A stretch of DNA of 64,000 nucleotides. Source: Verrucomicrobiota bacterium (GTDB taxonomy: Bacteria; Verrucomicrobiota; Verrucomicrobiia; CAIQCK01). Shown here in pieces: positions 8,373 to 15,294 of the stretch. The position numbers were made by a program, and so were the translations under genes. Below the pieces are notes generated by a model that ran no database searches, was not told the DNA's origin, and saw nothing but the letters and a program-made list of their open reading frames with translations. Position 1 is the stretch's first letter, and every line of letters starts with the position of its first letter. The stretch is from contig JACRJX010000015.1 in assembly GCA_016235595.1 (NCBI GenBank), positions 62,001-126,000 of the forward strand. Reading direction: 5' to 3'.

Positions 8373-9124
8373 CACCGGCGCTCGAACTTCGCAACCTGTG
8401 CTTCCGTTATCCTGACGGCACGGAAGCGCTGCGCGGCGTCAGCCTCGCTATCGCTGAAGGCGAGTGCGTCGGCCTGATCGGGCCGAACGGCGCGGGCAAG
8501 TCCACGTTGATGCTGCACCTCAATGGCATCCTGCCTGAGCGGCTGGACGGCGAACCGTCTGTGTTCGTCGGTGGCCAGCCGCTGACGTCTGCAAATCTTG
8601 CCACCATCCGGCGCGATGTGGGGCTGTTGTTTCAGGATCCGGACGACCAGTTGTTTTGCCCGACGGTGTTCGAGGACGTGGCGTTCGGACCGCAACAGTT
8701 CGGCCTGAGCGGCGACGCACTGGCGGCGCGGGTGAGCAATGCGCTGGCGCGCGCCGGCATCCGCGGCTACGAGAAACGCCAGCCGCATCATCTCAGCCAC
8801 GGCCAGAAGCGGCGCGTGTGCCTCGCCGGCGTGCTGGCGTGCGAGCCGCGTGTGCTGGTGCTCGACGAGCCGACCAGCGACCTCGACCCACGCGGCAAAC
8901 GCGAATTGAAGTCCGTTCTGCGCCAGATTCCAGCCACGAAACTGATCGCAACACACGATTTGGAACTGGTGGTGGAGCTTTGCCCCCGTGTGATTGTGAT
9001 GGACGAAGGCCGCGTGATCGCTGACGGCCCGACGGTGAAGCTGCTCAGCGACGAGGCGTTGATGCTGGCGCACGGCTTGGAGAAACCGCACAGCCTCCAA
9101 CATCATCACCCACACGGTTCGTAG
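8369..9124 (+). CDS. nikO: Nickel/cobalt ECF transporter ATPase NikO (CbiO)
   Basis: A 251-residue ABC ATPase. Walker A is GPNGAGKST (residues 38-46), the Q-loop region is LLFQDPDDQLF, the signature LSHGQKRRV replaces LSGGQ, Walker B is VLVLDEPTSDLDP, and the switch region has THDLEL. The order and the DPDDQLF motif are typical of CbiO/NikO. The last residues, SLQHHHPHGS, form a short His-rich tail that may buffer metal; this is inference. It starts inside the nikQ stop codon, with a purine-rich AAGGGGG upstream. It powers NikMNQ. Confidence 0.92.
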   Translation: MTPALELRNLCFRYPDGTEALRGVSLAIAEGECVGLIGPNGAGKSTLMLHLNGILPERLDGEPSVFVGGQPLTSANLATIRRDVGLLFQDPDDQLFCPTVFEDVAFGPQQFGLSGDALAARVSNALARAGIRGYEKRQPHHLSHGQKRRVCLAGVLACEPRVLVLDEPTSDLDPRGKRELKSVLRQIPATKLIATHDLELVVELCPRVIVMDEGRVIADGPTVKLLSDEALMLAHGLEKPHSLQHHHPHGS

Positions 9125-9190
9125 CATGTGTAAACGACGGCGTTCCTCTCTTGCACCGTCGGGCGGGCGGCTGATAGATTGCCGCGCCTT

Positions 9191-10549
9191 ATGCCAGACG
9201 TTCGAGTTCGATTCGCGCCGTCGCCAACCGGGTTCCTCCACATCGGAGGAGCGCGGACTGCGTTGTTTAACCTTCTTTACGCGCGCCACACAGGCGGGAC
9301 GTTTGTGCTCCGCATTGAAGACACCGACGAAACACGCCATGTCGAGGAAGCAGTCCAAGTCATTCTCGACGGTCTGCGGTGGCTCGGCCTCGATTGGGAT
9401 GAGGGGCCGGAGAAAGGCGGCGCGCACGGACCATATTTCCAAAGCCAGCGCAAGGACATCTACCGGCGCTACGTGCGGCGGTTGATCGAGAGCGGCACGG
9501 CCTACGAGTTTGAGGACAAGGAAAAGGGCGGCACGGTCGTGAAGTTCCGCATGACGCGTGAGCCGATCACCGTTCCCGACCTCATTTGCGGCAACGTCAC
9601 CCGCCCGCTCAATGACACCGAGATGGCCGATCCTGATTTTGTCATCGTCCGTCGCGACGGCGTGCCGGTGTTCCACCTCGTCAACGTCGTGGACGATATC
9701 GAGATGAAGATCACGCACGTCATCCGCGGCGAGGACCATCTCTCGAACACGCCCAAGCACATCGCACTCTACCGGGCGTTCGGCGTCGAACCGCCGAAGT
9801 TTGCGCACATCCCGCTCATCCTGAACAGCGACGGCTCGAAAATGAGCAAGAGCGACAAGGGTGCGGCGTTGCACGAATACATGAACGCTGGCTATGTGCC
9901 AGAAGCAGTGCGCAACTTCCTGTCGCTGCTCGGCTGGTCGCCGAAGGGTGATGTGGAGCTTCTCAACCTCGCCGAAACGGTCGAGAGGTTTGATCTCGCG
10001 CAGGTCCAGCGCCACAACGCGCGCTTCGACCACGACAAGCTGCACTGGATGCAGGGCCAATACATGCTCAAAATGGCGCCCGACCGGTTCAACGAGACGG
10101 CTCGCTCATTCCTCGCGAAAACCGGCCTGACTGCCGGCCAGCCGGACGACTACGTCTTGCGCGTGCTCGGCCTCGTGAAGGAGAAGGTGAAGCTCTTCAC
10201 CGAACTGCCGGAGTGGACAACTTATTTCTTCCGGGACGATTTCACAGCCGACCGCGAGGTCATCGTGAAGACGTTCGGCAGCGCACCCCAGAGTTGGGAG
10301 TTGCTGGAAAAACTGCACAGCCGCTACGCTGGCCTAAGCGAGTGGACACACCCGGCGCTGGACACCGCCCTGCGCGCCCTGGCGCAGGAGTCGGGCGTGA
10401 AAGCCGCCGCGCTGATCCATCCGTGCCGCGTTGCCGTCAGCGGCAAGGCGGGCGGGCCGAGCTTGTTTCACCTGCTCGAAGTGCTGGGCAGGGAGCGCGT
10501 CCTTAGCCGCCTCGCCAGCGCCCGTGAACGATTGAAGTTGAACGACTGA
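9191..10549 (+). CDS. gltX: Glutamate--tRNA ligase
   Basis: A 452-residue class I aminoacyl-tRNA synthetase that charges tRNA-Glu. The HIGH-type motif is in PSPTGFLHIGGARTA (residues 10-24) and the KMSKS loop is SDGSKMSKSDKG near residue 217, followed by the helical anticodon-binding domain. Length is slightly below the 465-500 usual for bacterial GltX. ATG at 9191 gives the normal MPDVRVRFAPSPTG start; an earlier in-frame ATG at 9179 adds four residues. It is a cytoplasmic housekeeping gene, co-directional with pgsA. Confidence 0.95.
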   Translation: MPDVRVRFAPSPTGFLHIGGARTALFNLLYARHTGGTFVLRIEDTDETRHVEEAVQVILDGLRWLGLDWDEGPEKGGAHGPYFQSQRKDIYRRYVRRLIESGTAYEFEDKEKGGTVVKFRMTREPITVPDLICGNVTRPLNDTEMADPDFVIVRRDGVPVFHLVNVVDDIEMKITHVIRGEDHLSNTPKHIALYRAFGVEPPKFAHIPLILNSDGSKMSKSDKGAALHEYMNAGYVPEAVRNFLSLLGWSPKGDVELLNLAETVERFDLAQVQRHNARFDHDKLHWMQGQYMLKMAPDRFNETARSFLAKTGLTAGQPDDYVLRVLGLVKEKVKLFTELPEWTTYFFRDDFTADREVIVKTFGSAPQSWELLEKLHSRYAGLSEWTHPALDTALRALAQESGVKAAALIHPCRVAVSGKAGGPSLFHLLEVLGRERVLSRLASARERLKLND

Positions 10550-10566
10550 CTACCGATCACTGGTTC

Positions 10567-11154
10567 ATGATCACACTTGCCACCAAAGTCACCATCCTGC
10601 GCATCCTGCTGGTGCCAGTCTGTCTGTCGCAACTCATTTACTACGCAGTCGGCTTTGCAGACGGCGCGGCGAAGGAATGGCACCGCGTGCTGGCGTTCTG
10701 GGTGTTTGTCGTGGCGTCGCTCAGCGATGCGGTGGACGGATTCATCGCGCGGCAGTTCAATCAGCAGTCACAACTGGGCCGCGTGCTTGACCCGATTGCG
10801 GACAAGATGCTGCTGATGACCATCATCATCTTGCTGGCGGTCAATCCCGGCGGTGCGTTTCCAAAACTGCCGCTGTGGTTTCCGATTCTGGTTGTCAGCC
10901 GTGATGTGCTGCTTATCGCCGGCGCGCTGCTCATCCATGTCATCATCGGCGAGGTCAAGGTCAAGCCGCGCATTGTCAGCAAGATCGCCACGCTCTGCCA
11001 GATGATCACGCTCGCCTGCGTGATGCTGAAAATGGATCCGGCCTCCATCGCCTGGCCGCTCTACGCCGCAGGGTTCTTTACTTCGGTGTCGTTTGTCTGG
11101 TATCTCTTTGACGGCGCTCGCCAATTCAATAGCGTCGTAAACCTCAAAACCTAG
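10567..11154 (+). CDS. pgsA: CDP-diacylglycerol--glycerol-3-phosphate 3-phosphatidyltransferase
   Basis: A 195-residue integral membrane enzyme of the CDP-alcohol phosphatidyltransferase family. The catalytic signature D-x2-DG-x2-AR-x8-G-x3-D-x3-D is complete, in DAVDGFIARQFNQQS and GRVLDPIADK (from about residue 54). Several hydrophobic helices follow. PgsA makes phosphatidylglycerol phosphate, the committed step to PG and cardiolipin. Members of the wider family use other alcohols, but length and position among housekeeping genes favour PgsA. It starts 17 bases after gltX. Confidence 0.85.
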   Translation: MITLATKVTILRILLVPVCLSQLIYYAVGFADGAAKEWHRVLAFWVFVVASLSDAVDGFIARQFNQQSQLGRVLDPIADKMLLMTIIILLAVNPGGAFPKLPLWFPILVVSRDVLLIAGALLIHVIIGEVKVKPRIVSKIATLCQMITLACVMLKMDPASIAWPLYAAGFFTSVSFVWYLFDGARQFNSVVNLKT

Positions 11155-11163
11155 TTGTATCTG

Positions 11164-12594
11164 ATGTTACCTGTTATCGCCATCGTCGGCCGGCCCAACG
11201 TCGGCAAGAGCGCGCTCTTCAACCGCATCGTCGGCAAACGCATCGCCATCGTCCACGACGAGCCGGGCATCACCCGCGACCGGATCAGCGTGGACACCGA
11301 GTGGGACAGTGTGCCGTTCACGCTGCTGGACACCGGCGGCATCGGCCTCGTCAAAGGCGAGCGGGCCAGCGGCGAGATCGTCGCTGCCATGCGTCAACAG
11401 GCCCAGGTCGCCATTCAAGACTCGGTGCTCATCATCCTCGTTGTGGATTCCCGTGACGGCGTCGTGCCGCTCGACCACGAAGTGGTGCGCCAGCTCCGCG
11501 AAAGCGGCAAACCAATCTTTCTCGCCGTCAACAAGGTGGACTCGCTCCAGCAGGAAAACCTGCTGGCGGATTTCCTGACGCTCGGTTTCAAGAACGTTTT
11601 CCCCGTCAGCGCCATCCAGGGCTTTGGCGTTGATGAGATGCTTGATGAAGCGGTCAAAGTTCTGCCAGCCAATCTCTCGGAATCCGAAACCCAGGTTCCG
11701 AAACCCGAAACACCTCTCAAGATCGCCATCGTCGGTCGCCCCAACGTCGGCAAGTCCTCGCTCGTCAACCGCCTCGTCCGCGCCGAGCGCGTCATTGTCA
11801 GCGACGTGCCCGGCACCACGCGCGACTCCGTGGACGTGCCGTTCAGCGTCGAGGTCGGCGGCGAGACGCGGCCCTACGTGCTCATTGACACCGCTGGCAT
11901 CCGGCCGCGGAAGAAGGTGGACACCTCCGTTGAGTTTTTCAGCGTCCGCCGCGCCGAACTGAGCATCGAACGCTGCGACCTCGCCGTGCTCGTGCTGGAC
12001 GCGACGTTCGGCGTCAGCGCGCAGGACAAGAAGATCGGCGGCAAAATCCTTGCCGCCAACAAAGGCTGCATCATCGCCGTCAACAAATGGGACCTCATCG
12101 GCGAAAAGGTGCAAAAGGAGTTCGTCGAAGAACTTCATCACATTCTCTTCTTCCTCGATTTCGCGCAGGTGGTCTTCGTTTCCGCCAAGACGGGCCAGGG
12201 CCTCAGCCGGCTGATCTCCGCGATTCACGGGGTGGACCACCAACTCAGCCAGTCCATCACCACCGGCCTGCTCAACCGCGTGCTGGCCGACGCCGTCACC
12301 GCGCGCCATCCGCCCGCCAGGTCCGGCCACCGGCTGAAATTCTTTTATGCCACGCAATCCGGCACGCGCCCGCCGCGTCTCCTGGTGTTCGTCAACAGGC
12401 CGGATCTGTTCACCGATTCATATCGGAAATACCTCGGCGACCGGCTGCGTGCCGAATTCGGTTTCAAGGGCTGTCCCATCGTCATCAGCGCCCGCGCACG
12501 CGAGCGCATTGCGCCGAAAAAGACCCCGCAGTCCAACACGCCCCGCCGGCATCTCAAACCGTGGGCTCAGGAACGACGCGGCAAGAAACGTTGA
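11164..12594 (+). CDS. der: Ribosome biogenesis GTPase Der (EngA)
   Basis: A 476-residue protein with two tandem GTPase domains, each with GRPNVGKS as G1 (near residues 8 and 191), DTGG or DTAG as G3, and NKVD or NKWD as G4, followed by the KH-like C-terminal domain. Der acts in 50S subunit assembly. The linker between the two G domains contains a short direct repeat (11679-11712) that looks like inserted intergenic DNA; it keeps the frame and should be tolerated because linkers are variable. ATG at 11164 is preferred over an upstream TTG at 11155. Confidence 0.95.
   Translation: MLPVIAIVGRPNVGKSALFNRIVGKRIAIVHDEPGITRDRISVDTEWDSVPFTLLDTGGIGLVKGERASGEIVAAMRQQAQVAIQDSVLIILVVDSRDGVVPLDHEVVRQLRESGKPIFLAVNKVDSLQQENLLADFLTLGFKNVFPVSAIQGFGVDEMLDEAVKVLPANLSESETQVPKPETPLKIAIVGRPNVGKSSLVNRLVRAERVIVSDVPGTTRDSVDVPFSVEVGGETRPYVLIDTAGIRPRKKVDTSVEFFSVRRAELSIERCDLAVLVLDATFGVSAQDKKIGGKILAANKGCIIAVNKWDLIGEKVQKEFVEELHHILFFLDFAQVVFVSAKTGQGLSRLISAIHGVDHQLSQSITTGLLNRVLADAVTARHPPARSGHRLKFFYATQSGTRPPRLLVFVNRPDLFTDSYRKYLGDRLRAEFGFKGCPIVISARARERIAPKKTPQSNTPRRHLKPWAQERRGKKR
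11679..11712. repeat. Short direct repeat in the der inter-domain linker
   Basis: TCCGAAACCC occurs at 11683-11692 and 11697-11706, followed by GAAAC. Translated it gives a low-complexity linker (SESETQVPKPETP) exactly between the two GTPase domains. The composition matches simple repeats of non-coding origin. Confidence 0.5.
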
Positions 12595-12642
12595 CGCCGG
12601 TGGCTTGACTTGGTGGCGCTTCTTGGCAAGCTGGGTGGCGTC

Positions 12643-13335
12643 ATGAACATGACCTTTCTTCGCGTGGCGCTCCTCGCCGCCTTCACCTTTGTTTTTTCCG
12701 CCAGTCGCGCCACATCCGCAGCAGATAACACACCGCCGCCGGGTTTTGTCGCGCTGTTCAACGGCACGGACCTCGACGGATGGAAAGGCCTGCTCGCATC
12801 GCCAAACGACAACCCCGCCAAACGCTCGGTGCTCCCGGCCGAGGATCGCGTCAAGTTGCAGGAACAAGCCGATGAGAACATGCGCGCACATTGGAAGATC
12901 GAGGCCGGCGCGCTGGTCTTCGACGGCAAGGGACGGAGCCTGTGCACGGGGAAGGATTACGGTGACTTCGAGATGTTCGTGGACTGGAAAATTCTGCCGA
13001 AGGGCGACAGCGGCATCTACCTGCGCGGCAGCCCACAGGTGCAGATTTGGGAACACGCCGTCGGCTCCGGCGGGCTTTATAACAATAAGGTTAATCCCAG
13101 CAATCCACTCAAGAAGGCCGACAAACCCGTGGGCGAGTGGAACACATTCCGCATCCGCATGGTGGGCGACAAGGTCAGCGTTTGGCTCAACGGCGAACTG
13201 GTGACGGACAACGTGACGATGGAGAATTATTGGGAGCGCAAGAAAGGCATCTATCCCACCGGCCAGATCGAACTGCAAAACCACGGAAACACGCTTTGGT
13301 TCAAGAACATTTACATTCGGGAAATACCGCGCTAA
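12643..13335 (+). CDS. Secreted DUF1080 protein (3-keto-disaccharide hydrolase family)
   Basis: About 230 residues with a signal peptide ending around SRATSA-AD, then a single DUF1080 concanavalin-like beta-sandwich: GFVALFNGTDLDGW opening, GDSGIYLRGSPQVQIW core and WFKNIYIREI close. Some members of this family have been shown to cleave 3-keto-glycosides made by Gfo/Idh/MocA dehydrogenases. The next gene, 23 bases downstream, is exactly such a dehydrogenase, so a two-enzyme step outside the cytoplasm is plausible. ATG at 12643 is chosen because it precedes the signal peptide; an in-frame upstream start at 12610 is less likely. Confidence 0.85.
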   Translation: MNMTFLRVALLAAFTFVFSASRATSAADNTPPPGFVALFNGTDLDGWKGLLASPNDNPAKRSVLPAEDRVKLQEQADENMRAHWKIEAGALVFDGKGRSLCTGKDYGDFEMFVDWKILPKGDSGIYLRGSPQVQIWEHAVGSGGLYNNKVNPSNPLKKADKPVGEWNTFRIRMVGDKVSVWLNGELVTDNVTMENYWERKKGIYPTGQIELQNHGNTLWFKNIYIREIPR

Positions 13336-13358
13336 CGCGCAAGAGAGGAAACTCATTC

Positions 13359-14690
13359 ATGAACACAAAACTCAGTCGTCGCCAATTCATCCGGTGGACC
13401 ACGCTCGGCGGAGCGGGATTCTGGCTGGGCAACCAACGAGTCGCATCGGCCGCGCGCCGGTTGTCAGCTAATGAGAAACTGAACATCGGCATCGTCGGTG
13501 TCGCTCATCGCGGCGGGGCCAACCTCGCCGGTGTGGCGCATGAAAACATCGTGGCGCTCTGCGATGTGGATGACACGCTGCTGGGTGCCGCAGCCAAAAA
13601 ATTTCCGCAGGCGAAGACTTACAACGATTTCCGCCGGATGCTCGACCAGAAGGAGATTGACGCCGTGGTTTGCTCGACGACGGACCACACGCACGCCGTG
13701 GTGAGCGTGGCAGCGTTGCGGAGCGGACGCCACGTGTATTGCGAGAAGCCGCTGACCCGCACCGTCTCCGAGTGTCGCATTGTCCGCGAGGCGGCGCGAA
13801 AAATGAAAGCGGTGACGCAGATGGGCACGCAGATTCACGCCGGCACGAATTATCGTCGCGCGGTGGAGTTGGTCCAGAGCGGCGCGATCGGCTCGGTGGC
13901 CGAGGTGCATGTCTGGGTGAACGTGAAGTATGGCGGCATGGAGCGTCCCTCCGACACGCCGCCGGTGCCTGCGGGCCTCCACTACGATCTCTGGCTCGGC
14001 CCCGTGGAAGCGCGACCATTTCATCCCGACTACCTGCCCGGCAAATGGCGAAACTGGTGGGCCTTTGGCGGCGGCGGGCTGGGCGATTTCGGCTGCCACT
14101 ACATGGATCTACCGCACTGGGCGCTAGGCTTGCGCTACTGCTCGTCGGTCGAAGTCGTGGACGGCCCGCCGGTTCATCCCGAAACCGTGCCGCCGTGGCT
14201 GATCCTGCGTTACCAATATCCCGCGCGCGGCAAACAGCCGCCGGTGAAGCTGACGTGGTATCACGGCGGCAAGCAGCCGGAGATGCTGTCCTCCATCCTG
14301 CCGGAAGAGACGGACAAGAAAGGCAACAAGAAGAAGGCGCAATGGATGAGCGGCGTGCTGTTCATCGGCACGAAGGGGATGTTGCTGGCTGATTACGGCC
14401 GGCACGTGCTGCTGCCGCAGAAGGATTTTGCAAGTTTCGAGCCGCCGAAACCGTTCATCCCCGACTCGATCGGCCACCACAAGGAATGGACCGAAGCCTG
14501 CAAGACCGGCGGCCCGACGACGTGCAACTTCGACTACTCCGGCGCGCTGGCCGAAACCGTGCTGCTCGGCAACGTCGCCTACCGCGCCGGCAAGAAGCTG
14601 GAATGGGACGCCACGAAGCTGCGCGCCAAAAACTGTCCCGAAGCTCAGCAGTTCATCCAGCATCAATACCGCAAAGGCTGGAAGATTTAG
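13359..14690 (+). CDS. Tat-exported Gfo/Idh/MocA family oxidoreductase
   Basis: A 443-residue protein with a twin-arginine signal (SRRQFIRW) at residues 6-13. The Rossmann fold follows (LNIGIVGVAHRGG), with STTDHTH and the family's EKP motif in VYCEKPLTRT. The C-terminal alpha/beta domain binds the sugar. Tat export fits a protein that folds around NAD(P) before crossing the membrane. Likely reaction: oxidation of a sugar hydroxyl, with the adjacent DUF1080 protein acting on the keto product. It starts at ATG 13359 after AGAGAGGA. Exact substrate unknown. Confidence 0.88.
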   Translation: MNTKLSRRQFIRWTTLGGAGFWLGNQRVASAARRLSANEKLNIGIVGVAHRGGANLAGVAHENIVALCDVDDTLLGAAAKKFPQAKTYNDFRRMLDQKEIDAVVCSTTDHTHAVVSVAALRSGRHVYCEKPLTRTVSECRIVREAARKMKAVTQMGTQIHAGTNYRRAVELVQSGAIGSVAEVHVWVNVKYGGMERPSDTPPVPAGLHYDLWLGPVEARPFHPDYLPGKWRNWWAFGGGGLGDFGCHYMDLPHWALGLRYCSSVEVVDGPPVHPETVPPWLILRYQYPARGKQPPVKLTWYHGGKQPEMLSSILPEETDKKGNKKKAQWMSGVLFIGTKGMLLADYGRHVLLPQKDFASFEPPKPFIPDSIGHHKEWTEACKTGGPTTCNFDYSGALAETVLLGNVAYRAGKKLEWDATKLRAKNCPEAQQFIQHQYRKGWKI

Positions 14691-14770
14691 GCCCCAGACT
14701 TTCACATCCCCTAGCCCTAAAAAGCGAGGTCATGTCATCTGCACTACCAAGTGGGAATGGCAACAGAAGA

Positions 14771-15247
14771 TCAGTTCTTACACTCGGGCGCGCTTAGGAT
14801 CTCCAGTCTCTTGTAGGAAGTCCACGTGGCACCTTCATCCCCTCCGATGGCGTAGCCTGTGACTCGGATCTTCATCCCCGCGCGGAGGAGCTTCGGGTCA
14901 TCGGTGTTGAGCTTAAGGCCAATCACGCGCACGCCGTCTGGCGGTTCGCTGCCGGGGAAGATGACACTGAACGCCCGGGACATAGCCGCCAGCATTTTCT
15001 CGTCGGGGCCGGCGTAGTCCCTGAGGGTAATGAGGAAATGAGCGCCGATCATGCGGTCAATGCCAAGAGTCCCGGACGCTCCAGGGATTCGCGCCTTTAC
15101 CTCATGCTTTGCCACCCACTGAACGGCTTGCACCGTGCCCGTGATATCCATGGGGCCGATCGGGCGCATGGGCGCGCTGCGAATTGGCGAAACCGCAGCA
15201 GTCCAAGCGATGAGGTATGCCGTCAATTGTAGCAAGGCTTTCTTCAT
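14771..15247 (-). CDS. Exported protein of unknown function
   Basis: A 158-residue protein with a cleavable signal peptide (MKKALLQLTAYLIAWTAAVSP, cut near SPIRSA). The remainder looks like a small beta-rich domain: residues around DITGTVQAVQWVAKHEV and GMKIRVTGYAIGGDEGATW resemble an OB-like barrel. I do not recognise a family. It lies directly downstream of the large PDZ protein on the same strand (47-base gap), so the two may be one transcription unit. ATG at 15247 is fixed by the signal peptide. Confidence 0.65.
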   Translation of the reverse strand: MKKALLQLTAYLIAWTAAVSPIRSAPMRPIGPMDITGTVQAVQWVAKHEVKARIPGASGTLGIDRMIGAHFLITLRDYAGPDEKMLAAMSRAFSVIFPGSEPPDGVRVIGLKLNTDDPKLLRAGMKIRVTGYAIGGDEGATWTSYKRLEILSAPECKN

Positions 15248-15294
15248 GGTTCCCTTTGGTTGTGGCTGATTGCGAGTTAGCGGTGCCGCTACAG

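Noticed and set aside
8339-10060. Long minus-strand open frame opposite nikO and gltX
   Set aside because: Shadow frame across two recognised genes; composition is atypical for protein.
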